Shown: in pieces, positions 9,513 through 20,559 of the stretch
Numbering within the stretch: the stretch's first letter is position 1
Layout: every line of letters starts with the position of its first letter
DNA from: Histomonas meleagridis
Taxonomy: Eukaryota > Parabasalia > Tritrichomonadida > Dientamoebidae
Assembly (NCBI GenBank): GCA_020186115.1
Contig: WSYJ01000060.1
Span: 3,021,079-3,085,078 of the forward strand
DNA: 64,000 nucleotides
Reading direction: 5' to 3'
The notes under the pieces: model-generated
Databases searched by the model: none
What the model was told of the DNA's origin: nothing
What the model saw: the letters and a program-made list of their open reading frames with translations, nothing else
Translations under genes and position numbers: made by a program

Positions 9513-10715
9513 ATGAAATCAAAGGAACATTGCGACTGGGAAACACTTCTATTAATAAACCAAGCAATTTTTATTTTGAATGAAGAAAATTTCTCTCAAT
9601 CTTTAAGTTTCATAATCAGGAAATTTGATAAAATTCATCCTTTATCTTATGATTTAATCATTATTCAAATGACATATTATTCCTTTGTAATTAAAAATAA
9701 TAATGTTGAATTATTTTTGAATATTATAAAAGAAATAAGAACATTTGAAGAGAGTAATAAAATCAAATCTAATATATTTGATATATTTGGGCGATTTCTT
9801 AATAATAAAAATTCAAATGAATCATCTTATCTTCTTGAAGCTATGATTGAACATAATTTTCTTGAACCAAACATTGTCAAATATAGTCATAGTGCTTATT
9901 TTGCACATTATATGTCTAAATATCAATTAACATGTTTAAGGGAACATGATTTTATTGTAAATTATGAAGAACTTTCAAAAAATGATTGGAAACTTCATAA
10001 GAAATATGTTAAAGAAGGACATAATCCGAATGAAATTGCGAAAATCATTCGAAAAGATGAAATGGAAAAACTTCAAGAAATATCATCACAAACAAATTTT
10101 GATTATAATCAAACAATTAAACCATCACTTTATGAAAGCTGTGATTTTATTAATAATAAAACAGTATCATTAATTGATTATGCAGCATTCTTTGGATCTA
10201 TTAAATGTTTTAAATATTTACTTATGAATAATGCAAACGTAAATAATACAGGTAAATATGCGATTGTAGGTGGAAATGAAGAAATCATTCATTTATGTGA
10301 ACAAAATCATTCATCATTTGAATATGCATATGAAACAGCAATTATGTTTCATCGAAATGATATCTTTAAATATTTTTATGAGAATAAATTAAAAGAAATT
10401 AAGAATTTAGAAGAATTAGGGAAAAAATGTATTGTATATCATAATTATGAACTTTTATCATATTTACAAGAAAATGACATGAAAATTAATGACAATATTA
10501 TTAATGAAGCTGTATTAACAGGAAATTTATTTCTTACCGAATATTTTCTTAAATTCAACCAAATCCCAAAAAATATTTTAGTATTTTCAATGGAATCTGG
10601 AAATGTTGAACTTATCAAAACCATTATAGAAAAAGAAGGAATTAATATTAATATTAATGCTAAAGATAAAATAAATTTAAATAATTTGATATTTCAAAAT
10701 AATATTTGGAAATAA
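9513..10715 (+). CDS. DUF3447/ankyrin-repeat protein, N-terminal coding block
   Basis: 400 residues to the first in-frame stop. Residues 1-130 are the family's helical lead. A conserved NYEELSKNDWKLHKKYVKEG motif lies near 150, then DUF3447-type repeats (SLIDYAAFFGSIKCFKYLLMNN, near residues 215-240) and ankyrin-like repeats to the end (GNVELIKTIIEKEGI). The frame then enters the interrupted ankyrin array at 10731-11784, which keeps the same ankyrin register but has stops between modules. Whether those modules are joined to this protein by splicing or are dead is unresolved. Likely a cytosolic protein-binding scaffold. Close paralog of 53720-54985. Confidence 0.75.
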   Translation: MKSKEHCDWETLLLINQAIFILNEENFSQSLSFIIRKFDKIHPLSYDLIIIQMTYYSFVIKNNNVELFLNIIKEIRTFEESNKIKSNIFDIFGRFLNNKNSNESSYLLEAMIEHNFLEPNIVKYSHSAYFAHYMSKYQLTCLREHDFIVNYEELSKNDWKLHKKYVKEGHNPNEIAKIIRKDEMEKLQEISSQTNFDYNQTIKPSLYESCDFINNKTVSLIDYAAFFGSIKCFKYLLMNNANVNNTGKYAIVGGNEEIIHLCEQNHSSFEYAYETAIMFHRNDIFKYFYENKLKEIKNLEELGKKCIVYHNYELLSYLQENDMKINDNIINEAVLTGNLFLTEYFLKFNQIPKNILVFSMESGNVELIKTIIEKEGINININAKDKINLNNLIFQNNIWK

Positions 10716-10730
10716 TTTAAAATATTTAAT

Positions 10731-11784
10731 ACAGCACTTATGTTGGCATCTAAAAATGGTTATACAGAAATAGTTAAATTACTTCTTGAACAAGAAGGAA
10801 TTGATATTAATGCTAAAGATAAAATAAATTTAAATAATTTGAAATTTCAAAATAATATATGGAAATAATTTAAAATATTTTACACAGCACTTACTTGGGC
10901 ATCTAAAAATGGTTATACAGAAATAGTTAAAATACTTCTTGAACAAGAAGGAATTGATATTAATGCTAAAAATATTTATTTGTTTTATTTTGGATTTATT
11001 TTAATAATTTATTATTTCAAAATAATATTTGAAAATTATTTAAATTATTTTACACAGCACTTATTAGAGCATCTTTAAAAGGTCATACAGAAATAGTTAA
11101 AATACTTCTTGAACAAGAAGGAATTGATATTAATGCTAAAAATATTTATTCGTTTTATTTTGGATTTATTTTAATAATTTAATATTTCAAAATAATATTT
11201 GGAAATTATTTAAATTATTTTATGCAGCACTTATGAGTGCATCTGAAAAAGGTTATACAGAAATAGTTAAAATACTTCTTGAACAAGAAGGAATTGATAT
11301 TAATGCTAAAGATAATATTTATTTTAATAATTTGGCATTTTAAAATAATATTTGGAAATTATTTAAATTATTTAGAACAGCACTTATTGATGCATCTTCA
11401 TATGGTCATTCAGAAATAGTTAAATTACTTCTTGAACAAGAAGGAATTGATATTAATGCTAAAGATAATATTTATTTTAATAATTTGGCATTTTAAAATA
11501 ATATTTGGAAATTATTTAAATTATTTAGAACAGCACTTATTGATGCATCTTCATATGGTCATTCAGAAATAGTTAAATTACTTCTTGAACAAGAAGGAAT
11601 TGATATTAATGCTAAAGATAAAATAAATTTAAATAATTTGAAATTTCAAAATAATATATGGAAATAATTTAAAATATTTTACACAGCACTTACTTGGGCA
11701 TCTAAAAATGGTTATACAGAAATAGTTAAAATACTTCTTGAACAAGAAGGAATTGATAGTGATACTGGAAATTCATATAAATAA
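10731..11784 (+). repeat. Interrupted ankyrin array 1 (7 modules)
   Basis: Seven ankyrin modules of ~30 codons (TALxxASxxGHTEIVKLLLEQ, then GIDINAKD) start at 10731, 10884, 11054, 11224, 11377, 11530 and 11683. Unit lengths are 153 bp or 170 bp. Between modules lies a 60-80-bp spacer with a conserved core (TTTTAATAATTT, then CAAAATAATATTTGGAAA) and at least one stop. The last module runs without interruption into a natural C terminus, GIDSDTGNSYK and a stop at 11782-11784. All modules are open in their own frame. Confidence 0.85.
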
Positions 11785-11905
11785 ATTGAATAACGATCTA
11801 AATTTATATGTGCATATTATTATTATTTAATAATAATAAAAAATTCTGAAGAAATATTTTATTCATGAATAATTAAATATAAAAATATGATTAACAACAA
11901 ATATT

Positions 11906-12351
11906 TTATCCAAGAAGATTATCAAGCCATTCATCAAGACTTTTTTCTTGTTTTATTTCTTCTTGTTGAGTGTTTATTTCTTGTGTTTGTTTTGACGTTG
12001 AAAAAGATTGATTAATTTCTGATTCAAGTGTTGGAACAGGAACTAAAAAAACCATTTGAAAGTTGATCTTCGAATGAAAGTTCTCGAAGAACTTCTGAAA
12101 AAATCTTGGTTAAGTTCGTCCTTCGTTTCAACTATTTCTTTGGTAAATGGTAATTGGCGTGTACAATTAGAAATCGTTGAATGAAGTAATTCTAAGTTTC
12201 TATTATTTGTGTCTTGTTCAAAACGCCAAGCATTTGTTTCAGGTTGAAAACTTCGTTGATTTTGTTGATTTCTCCTTTGTGAGTATCCGTGATGATTTGC
12301 TTGATTACTTTTCTTTTTAAATCCTTTTTTATTATGATCAATATTTCCCAT
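11906..12351 (-). pseudogene. Small hydrophilic protein gene with one frameshift
   Basis: From the ATG at 12351 the frame runs 102 residues, basic and rich in N/Q/R (MGNIDHNKKGFKKKSNQ...). A frameshift near 12050 moves coding into another frame that continues LVPVPTLESEIN and ends LDEWLDNLLG at 11906. The acidic/hydrophobic tail looks like a short binding motif. Product not recognised. It is divergent from the frameshifted gene at 12414. A homopolymer base error could produce the same picture. Confidence 0.5.
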
Positions 12352-12413
12352 TGTTTGTTTGTTGGGGTGCCCTGATCACAACGTTTAATAAATAATTTCA
12401 AAAATTAAAAAAA

Positions 12414-13709
12414 AATGAAACGACCAAAATATGAAACACTTGGAAATCATCTTAATTGGTTATTAAAAGCTAATATGTTACAAGAATCAGTTCGCGAAAT
12501 TGAAGAATATTTTAACGACCCAGATGTTTTTGAGTGGGATTTTTCATTTTCAAGAAGTTGTTGATATTTCATTAAAAAATCTCTATTAAAAGTCTTAAAG
12601 TATTTCCGAAATTATTCAGTAAAATGATTCAATTATCGACAAGTCAAGAAAAAGATCTTGTTCCAAAACTTTTTCTAGAACATGTTCAAAAATTGTCGAA
12701 TGCGTATTTCAGATGATCAAATTGTTCTTGGTGAAAGTAAGAAGCTCATTAAAATTTCAATTCATATAAATATTATGAAGAACATTTTTTAACGCCATCA
12801 ATTAATTATCTTATTTGTACTGTTGAAAGTATATTAACTATACTTCAAGAATATAAAGAATATATTGTATTTTATTATCAACTTTTAAATTTAAGTTATG
12901 ATATTGCGTTAGAATATTCATCATCTAAATTCCTTGAAGTACTTAATTCAAAACTTGAAAAATCGCTTGAAATATTTGATATTAATATTCAAACAGAATT
13001 ATTAATGATTGATACACTTTTTAAAAGTTATTCCACTAATAAAGAATTTTTATATTTTGAAGAATCAAAAAAATATTTGGGTGAATTAAGCGTATTTTTA
13101 TCGACATTCACATCGCCACTTGAAAAACATGAAGAATTTCTAATTGAGAAAATATATCTTCAAGAACTTCTTTCAGAACTTTATGAACTTTGTAAAACGC
13201 TGAACGAACTTTACTCTTTTTATGATACGTCACCAATTACGTCGTCCATTCCGAAACAATATTTACAAGAACTTTCGCTTATTTCAATTCTTTCATCACC
13301 AATTATCAATGACAATAACAAAGATAAAGACAAAGAACGAAAAGAAATTATATTTAAACTTTTATTAAATGTTCGTCATAATTCATTACGTCGACTTGCG
13401 ATATCAATGGAAAAACACAATGACATGCAAGAAATTTGCGAAACGTTTCAAATATTTTCTAACGAATTCGAAATCAAGAAAGTTACGCCAAAGTTATATC
13501 AAGAACTTCAACATAATGCAGCACAACGAGCATTGCAATCAATAATTCATAATGACACTAAAATTAATATGAAAATCGATGAAATTTTAGGAATTATTCA
13601 ATGGATTAATGAAAATGAATTAAATTCTCTTTTAATTGAAGGAAACGAAAATAATTTATATAAATGTAAAATTGATATGATACATAACACAATAAATGTT
13701 TTGGAATAA
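12414..13709 (+). pseudogene. Helical protein gene broken by several frameshifts
   Basis: Coding starts MKRPKYETLGNHLNWLL at 12414. It shifts frame near 12555, meets a stop near 12590, shifts again near 12712 and 12750, and then stays open from ~12753 to 13709 (about 318 codons; the first ATG in that block is at 13005). The protein is predicted to be largely alpha-helical, with no motif I recognise. The long intact C-terminal block with consistent composition suggests recent decay or base-calling errors in homopolymers rather than an old pseudogene. Divergent from 11906-12351. Confidence 0.55.
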
Positions 13710-14143
13710 AAAATATATTTTTATTTTTAATTTTTTATTTTCATAAATAAAAAAAAATCAAAACAAAACAAAACAATTTTTTTTGTAATTTAATTTTTCA
13801 TATTTTAACTATGTTTGTTATGTCAAATTTTAATTCAAGTTCATTTGCTACTTTTATGATTTGAAACAGCACTCTCAATTGCAACCAATAAGAAATATAC
13901 TGAAGTAATTAATTTAATTACATTTAGCTCCTTATTAATAAAAAATGCTAAGCTACAATTTATCAAAATTTAGATGATGTATAATTTTTGCACTAAAAAA
14001 TACATTTTTTAAATATTAGAAACAAATAAACAAAAAATTTTATTAGATCTAACAAATCTATACATCCTAAATTATATGCAGAATTATTTACACTTTGTAG
14101 TGTATGACAGTTATGTATTTGATACGAAGCATGTTATTGTTAT
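13710..14143. other. Noncoding, with an ankyrin relic
   Basis: AT-rich. The only recognisable content is 13863-13922, which reads ETALSIATNKKYTEVINLIT on the plus strand, an isolated ankyrin module like those of the arrays. Confidence 0.55.
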
Positions 14144-14656
14144 TTAAAATTGCAAAAGGATAATATTCAAGATAAAGAAAAGAAGAGGAAGTATAAAGAA
14201 TATCAATAAATGTACATTTCGATTTGGTCTGTTGTTTGGAGGATTTGGTTGGTTTGGCATTCTCATTTGATTTAGATTGTTCATGAAATTTATATTGCCG
14301 TTTCCAAAATTTCCGCCAAAAGCAAACCCAAAACCAAATGGTAGAAACCCAAACTGAAATTGACCGAAATTCCCACCATTTCCAAAGCGTGGTTGCTCTT
14401 TGGGAGGAATTCTTTGAGCTTTTGGTGGAGGAGGTGCATTTTCTGTTGATTCATTTGTTTGACCGTATATAGGAACAAGCTTCTCTTTGTCTAAGTCCTT
14501 GTGGCATACGGGACATTTTGAATAATTTTCTAAATGTTTGCAAATGCAAGGCCAACAAAAAATATGCCCACACTCTGAAACAACAGGTGTATGTAAAGGT
14601 TTTTCACATATTGTACAAATCCAGTTTTTATGTTCTGGTTGTTCAGTTTCGCTCAT
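14144..14656 (-). CDS. Membrane RING-finger E3 ligase, RNF5/RNF185-like
   Basis: 170 residues from the ATG at 14656; an upstream in-frame extension is hydrophobic and probably leader. A C3HC4 RING is seen with C14, C17, C29, H31, C34, C37, C48, C51. A Gly/Phe/Asn-rich, then Pro/Asn-rich linker follows, and a C-terminal hydrophobic anchor (LLIFFILPLLFFILNIILL). This matches RNF5/RMA1-type ER-anchored E3s, which act in ER-associated degradation upstream of Cdc48-NPL4. The Gly/Phe-rich linker is unusual. Confidence is high for the class, moderate for the orthology. Confidence 0.85.
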   Translation of the reverse strand: MSETEQPEHKNWICTICEKPLHTPVVSECGHIFCWPCICKHLENYSKCPVCHKDLDKEKLVPIYGQTNESTENAPPPPKAQRIPPKEQPRFGNGGNFGQFQFGFLPFGFGFAFGGNFGNGNINFMNNLNQMRMPNQPNPPNNRPNRNVHLLIFFILPLLFFILNIILLQF

Positions 14657-14803
14657 TTTGTATTTGGCCAAAAAAACTTTTGAAATTATTATAAACTTCT
14701 CAATAAGATAAACGTTTAAAATATGTAAAGAAGAAAGAAAAAAGGAAGAATTGATAATTTCCATATTTTTCTTGGCTATATTGAAGTTAATAACTGAAAG
14801 CAA

Positions 14804-15465
14804 GTTTGTTATTCAATTTAATGCCTTTTGTAAAAATTGTTGCTACAAAACATAATTTTTTGTATTCATTGATAAAAATTTTCTTCTGTTAAAAATTCTT
14901 TTATATATTTATTACAGCTTTATTTTTCGACTACAACTAGAAATTTTATTATTTTTTGAAAAGGAAATATGTTGCAACTGAACGCCAAAGAAAAAATTGT
15001 TAGTTTTTTCTAAACAAACCTAAGTCAAATTTAGGGGTACCCGATGTACAAAAAGTGATATGATAAATTTTATCATTTTTGAAAAGAAAATATTATCATT
15101 TTGTGTTAATAAAATGCTAATTTCCCAATCAACCTTTCATAATTCAAACCGCTCCACATTGTATCTTTATATTTAGAGTAAAATGTATCAATATCAAAAA
15201 ATAATTAATTTTTAGAAGTGAAATTCTTTTCAATGATATCAATCCTAAGTCCTTGTAATAAATATATCTATATTAACATTATGATAAAAATTTGATAGCC
15301 TTTAAAAATATTATTGAATCTATTTTTTTAAAAAAAATTAAGATTCAACATTTTCATTCCGAAAAAAATACTAGCTAGTTCCAAATTTTGGTAGTTCCAA
15401 AATCAAATTTTAAGGTTTTTAATTTGAGTACTTCTTATGCAAGAACTCAAATCTAATTCACTACA
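14804..15465. other. Noncoding gap
   Basis: 660 bp, very AT-rich, with no open frame and no clear repeat. Leads into the decayed surface-protein gene. Confidence 0.5.
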
Positions 15466-16458
15466 TTTGATTTCCAAATTCAAGGAACAAGTTTTAATAT
15501 TGAAGCAGACATTGACTTAACAGCAATGGGTGCATTAGGCTTTCAAATAGAACCTAATAATTATATTGATGATAAGAAATTTTCATATGAAGTCCCAATA
15601 TATACACTTCCTTCTATTTCATTTTTCGGGGTTAGTTTTTATCTTGGAGTTTATGGATTTATTGAAGTATCATTTACTGATATTCAGTAACTTATTGAAT
15701 CATTGAAATATGATTATCGAATCAAATATTCACAAAAATATCATCTTAAATATTCATCTAAAGAATGGAGTTTCATTCACAAAGACAGATCAATCACTTG
15801 ATACTGTTAAAAATGATCAAAAGCAAAATGCTATTTCGAAAGAAGAAGTTAATTAAATGAATTTAAAGTTAACACCTACAATTGATGTCGGTATTAATGC
15901 AGTCGTTCAAGTTGGAGCACAATTTATATCATCAGAAGCAACACTTAATGTAAGTTTATATGCAAGATATCAAGTTCCATTTGATTTTAGCTTAAATACT
16001 GAGTTATGTACATTCCCATAATTATATGGCTTATATACACAAGATCTTTCTATTAACTTTAAAATTTATGGTCATTTAAGTTTTATAGGTTTAATTGATT
16101 GGGAAAAGAATATTTTCCTACTATTGGTGGAGCAGTAAATCTCACTATTAAAGCTGAAAATGATGGAACAAATAATCTGAAAATTTATTCTTATATTACA
16201 TACTCTGATATAACACAAGAAATAATTCCATTCAGTGTTAACAAATGGTATGCAAGTATCGATTCTTATTTCGAAGGTAATTCAAATGGTGGCGGTGGTG
16301 CATTCATAGCAATTGTTGTTGTTATCATCATCGTGGTCATAGTAGCAGTTATAATTGGAGTAGTCGTTTATGTGAAGAAGAGGAAATCTAAGAAAGAGTC
16401 ATCTTCATCTGAAAAACAAATGGGAAGAAACATGAAATCAAAAAACAATTCATTTTGA
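15466..16458 (+). pseudogene. Decayed single-pass surface protein gene
   Basis: Coding fragments in order: from ~15466 FQIQGTSFNIEADIDLT to a stop near 15690; from 15858 a block of beta-type sequence (TIDVGINAVVQVGAQF) with a stop near 16021; then a frame change near 16098. The final block is open to 16458 and holds GGGGAF followed by a 25-residue hydrophobic segment and the basic tail KKRKSKK. The layout (ectodomain, one C-terminal membrane anchor, short charged tail) is that of trichomonad surface proteins, but the family is not recognised. Confidence 0.6.
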
Positions 16459-16800
16459 AAATTTTAAAAAATAGATAACAAATAATAAAATTACTGACGA
16501 TAGACTCGAATGAATGGGAAACAATCGTACTCATATTCAAAAGTTAAAGAGTTTGGGAAATATTTATACAACCATTTTCACCAAGAAGAAAGAAAATACT
16601 TGATGAATAAATTGTATGTATCATTATGTAATAAATTTAATGTAAATATACAATAACATAATTATCAATACAGCTTCTATACATGAAATCAAAAGGTATT
16701 TTCCAAATTTTCAATTTCAATTGATACTTTTCAAAAGTTTGAAATTAACTTCTTCTTTTCAAATGTTTATTCAGCAGATAATTGAGCCTATTCGAGACTT
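16459..16800. other. Upstream region of the PAS/cyclase-like gene
   Basis: Holds copy A of a recurring element at 16496-16560 (ACGATAGA, AATGAATGGG, TATTCAAAAG, TTTGGGAAA). No coding capacity. Confidence 0.5.
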
Positions 16801-19800
16801 ATGTTCGATGACTTAACCATGAAGTCTGTTAATCTAGAGACTTTATTGGGCACATTACCTTCAAATCAAGACGAAAAAGGCTCTTCCATTTTTTCTTCGT
16901 TTCTACAGTTTTTTCATGATGTCGTTACTTTTTCCAAGATTTCAAACACAACAGATTTTTTCTTATGGTGCCTAGCTTTCACTGTTTTAGATATCATAAT
17001 TTTTTTGCAACTTGTTCCATTTGATCTTGAAAGTCTTTCATCAGGAGAATTTTTACAAAATCCTTCTTCATTTGATTATATTTTTTCAGAGTTATTCATA
17101 CGCCAAATTGTATTTGTTTTAATCTTAACAATATTTATTATAGTTATTGTTCAATGGGCTATAATAATATTTTATGATCCAAATCTTCATCTTTCAAGTT
17201 TCAAAGCCACGTTTGCCCGTTTCCTTTATATCCATTGTCCTTTGTTATTATCACCACTTGCTGGTCTTTTTTTTGATGCCTTATTACTATCAGCATATGG
17301 ACATTTAAGTTATGATCCTACATCAGTACATTACTCCATAGCTTTATCATCAGCCTTTTTATTACTTTGTGTAACATGTTATACCTTTTTTAATGTATCT
17401 CGAGGAAATCTTTTAATTGGGAATTCAATCTTTTCATATTATGTTCAACCATTTGACATCACCGACTTATTATTTTTCTTTGTAGTTTCTGGCTTATTTT
17501 CATTTCGAGCTACTAATATTTCCTTAGTTCATACAATATCATCGATTCTATCGGTTTGTTGGGGTGCCCGATACTTTCTATTAAGGCAAAACCTCCCATT
17601 CACATCACTTTTCGCCAATATTTTATATGTTAAGCTTTATGTTGATTCTATATCATTAGGTATATTAACAATTATTTCAGTCTATGTTAATGTCCAAAAA
17701 TATGTATTAACTGATTTTTTTATTACATTATATTTTTTAGATAGTGTAATTTCATTTGGAGTAATTTATTTACATTATAAGACAACTAAAAGTATATTCG
17801 AACCTACTGATGGATATTCATTTAATCCCTCCAAAATTAATAAAACAAGTCAAGCAATCAATGCATTACGTAATGGAATTACATTTCAATTTATAGAAGC
17901 AACGAATAAAGACTTTTTAATATGGATATTAACACAATTTTGTAAAGAAGAAATTATCCCTGATATAGTTCGAATATGTTTAATGTATAATTATCCACTT
18001 TCTATAATGCCATGGACTAAGTTTTCTTTATCACCACATTATTTAGTTTCATTAAAATTTCTTTCATATCAATATGATCAATATAAAAAGTTCCAAAGTA
18101 AAACAAAAACGCCACAAATCGAAAACACATTAAATAAACTTCGAACAGAACGAAACACATTTATAAATTTAGAGAAATCTCGACATAAAATTATAAAAAT
18201 CGGAAATAAAATGCAAAAATTACTTAAGCAATATCAAGATGCTATTATCGAATATCCACAATCATCAGATATAATTGATGAATGGAATGATTTCCATATC
18301 AATGTATTAAATGAAGATCCGAAGACATCGAATCAAATACCAATTATTAATTCATTTAATCAATTAACTACAAATATTTCACAAGAAAAAGTTAAAAAGA
18401 ACAAAATATCTGATTCGGAATTATATATTAATAATTATATTACTAATGTAACATTTCCTTTTATATGTTGGATCCGAATAATTATAATATTTTTTTTGGT
18501 ATATGTAATCGTACAAAATGTAAATTATAAATCACAAATACGATTTTTTTCTAAAATCTTTACAAATATTGGAAAGTTATTTTATTTAGGAGCTTCATTA
18601 AGTAGTTGTTTCTTACGTAACATTGATTCATTCATAAATTTACCGCCCGCTATAAACATTACAAGTGTTTTAGGTATATCTATGAGAGAATCAATTGATT
18701 TTCGATCTTCTTTCTCATTAACATCTGGGGAAATGACAGATCCATTAAGTTTATTAAACTTATTAACGGAAGAACCAAAAATATATAATTCGGAGAATTG
18801 TAATAAGTTATCTATATCATTAACATCTATAATGGAATCTAATATGCTTGATACACTTGAAGACTTTCGATGTTATGCATCACAAATGGAATATTATTTA
18901 GGGTTCATATCGAATCATACAAACCAAAGAACACAAAAAGTATTATCCGATTTTAATATTGATTTTTCAAATGAAATTATTTTTATTTGTATTTTCATTA
19001 GTTTAATTACAATAATATTTGGTATATTATTATATCGATTAAAAAATCGTCAAAAGAAACTTCATAAAGTAATCAAAAAAATTTATCCAAATGAATATGA
19101 AATTGGTGAACCAGGAATATATTTTTCGATTCTTTTATCGATATTTATGTGGATATTAATTATTAGTTTACCGATATTATTATTTGTAGTATTAATAATG
19201 CAAATTAATAATAACTCGAATTTAATGATCGAAAGTTTAATACAAATGGATATAATATCAGATATAGCGCGTTATTCTATGACTGGAATGGCGTTTAGTG
19301 AGTTATCTGTTATTGATTCTGTTAACCAAAAGATATATGAAAATATTTCTGCGATTTATGGAAACTTAATAATTAATTCCACTTCTTTAATGACAATTAA
19401 ATATGGAGATTCGAATTTTAAGGACGTAAATCCATTAAATATTTGGGTTTCGCCTGGCGATGATAGTTTCTCAATAATATTACTCGATTTCGGACATTTG
19501 TTGTTGTTAGGAAACTTTAATGAGAATTTATATCGGTTTTTGATGTTGAGGTTTTTGACGATTTTTAATATTTCGAAACTCGCAAATAATACATTGGAAG
19601 ATATGATGGCAAATTCATTGTTACAATTACAAGATAAAGCTTCGACATTTTGGATGGTTTCGATGGTTTTCGTGATCGTTTCGATATTGTTGTGGAGCTT
19701 AATGGAATTAATGAGATATTTCCAAGAATTATGGTTTTCGGGTATTAAATATTTGATGAAAAAAGAAATTTTAAAATCACAAAAAAACAAAAAAAATTTA

Positions 19801-20559
19801 ATTCAATTATTACAATACGGTTACATTGAATTAATTGAAAATTTGCCGTTTCCCGTATTAATTATTGACTCGAATTCGTTAATTATTAACATAAATGAAA
19901 AAGCTGCAAAATTCTTTGAAATGTCATCCGAACAATTAATCGGTCAAAATTTGAACGAGTTTACAGACTTATTGAATGATAATGGAAACGATAGGAAATT
20001 GGTTTTCAATTCCATTGAATTCGAAAACGGTCTCTTTTCATTTGTGAAAATTGATGATTTAACAGAACAAAATAATTTGTTGTTGTATAAAAACCAATTA
20101 ATATCAAAACTAAAAATAGATTTATTAAATTTGCCATTTAATAAATATATTTTATATCTCTGCGTAAAGTTTTCAATTAGCGATAAACCGATGGAAAATT
20201 TCATCGATGTAATTTCATTTATAGAAAATTTAGAAACAAAATATGAAAGTGTTATTAGAATCTCTATTGGAAGCACATTCTACAGAGCAATTTGTTTCGA
20301 GACAGAAAGTGATGCAATTGTTCGATTCGGATTTGAAATGCTTCATGAGCTACAAAATTTGGTTTGTGTTGTCGTGACGAAAGGTAATGCAACAGTTGGA
20401 ACTGTGTTAGAAAATGAATTAATTCCTTTTGTTGCGGGTAAAGTTGTTGAAAGATGCGACGAATGTATCGCAAATGGAGAATTCGGTAAATGTTACTTGG
20501 ATGAGTCAATTCAGGATAAGCTCCAAATTGATGATCCAAATATTGTTGTTATTAAGTAA
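16801..20559 (+). CDS. Multi-pass membrane protein with PAS and degenerate nucleotide-cyclase domain
   Basis: 1,252 residues. Many hydrophobic segments lie in residues 60-330, and more near 560, 740, 790 and 960. A PAS domain follows at ~1010-1110 (LPFPVLIIDSNSLIININEKAAKF, split across the core), then a class III cyclase-like C terminus (~1115-1250; RISIGSTFYRAI, GNATVGTV). This order matches the large trichomonad adenylate/guanylate cyclase family. The first metal-binding position lies in YLCVKFS instead of an F-x-D-type motif, so catalysis is doubtful and it may act as a receptor or pairing subunit. The start at 16801 is the first ATG of the frame. Confidence 0.75.
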   Translation: MFDDLTMKSVNLETLLGTLPSNQDEKGSSIFSSFLQFFHDVVTFSKISNTTDFFLWCLAFTVLDIIIFLQLVPFDLESLSSGEFLQNPSSFDYIFSELFIRQIVFVLILTIFIIVIVQWAIIIFYDPNLHLSSFKATFARFLYIHCPLLLSPLAGLFFDALLLSAYGHLSYDPTSVHYSIALSSAFLLLCVTCYTFFNVSRGNLLIGNSIFSYYVQPFDITDLLFFFVVSGLFSFRATNISLVHTISSILSVCWGARYFLLRQNLPFTSLFANILYVKLYVDSISLGILTIISVYVNVQKYVLTDFFITLYFLDSVISFGVIYLHYKTTKSIFEPTDGYSFNPSKINKTSQAINALRNGITFQFIEATNKDFLIWILTQFCKEEIIPDIVRICLMYNYPLSIMPWTKFSLSPHYLVSLKFLSYQYDQYKKFQSKTKTPQIENTLNKLRTERNTFINLEKSRHKIIKIGNKMQKLLKQYQDAIIEYPQSSDIIDEWNDFHINVLNEDPKTSNQIPIINSFNQLTTNISQEKVKKNKISDSELYINNYITNVTFPFICWIRIIIIFFLVYVIVQNVNYKSQIRFFSKIFTNIGKLFYLGASLSSCFLRNIDSFINLPPAINITSVLGISMRESIDFRSSFSLTSGEMTDPLSLLNLLTEEPKIYNSENCNKLSISLTSIMESNMLDTLEDFRCYASQMEYYLGFISNHTNQRTQKVLSDFNIDFSNEIIFICIFISLITIIFGILLYRLKNRQKKLHKVIKKIYPNEYEIGEPGIYFSILLSIFMWILIISLPILLFVVLIMQINNNSNLMIESLIQMDIISDIARYSMTGMAFSELSVIDSVNQKIYENISAIYGNLIINSTSLMTIKYGDSNFKDVNPLNIWVSPGDDSFSIILLDFGHLLLLGNFNENLYRFLMLRFLTIFNISKLANNTLEDMMANSLLQLQDKASTFWMVSMVFVIVSILLWSLMELMRYFQELWFSGIKYLMKKEILKSQKNKKNLIQLLQYGYIELIENLPFPVLIIDSNSLIININEKAAKFFEMSSEQLIGQNLNEFTDLLNDNGNDRKLVFNSIEFENGLFSFVKIDDLTEQNNLLLYKNQLISKLKIDLLNLPFNKYILYLCVKFSISDKPMENFIDVISFIENLETKYESVIRISIGSTFYRAICFETESDAIVRFGFEMLHELQNLVCVVVTKGNATVGTVLENELIPFVAGKVVERCDECIANGEFGKCYLDESIQDKLQIDDPNIVVIK

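Noticed and set aside
10731-11784. CRISPR-like array (regular repeats with spacers)
   Set aside because: Repeat and spacer are both conserved, units encode ankyrin modules, and the organism is a eukaryote.
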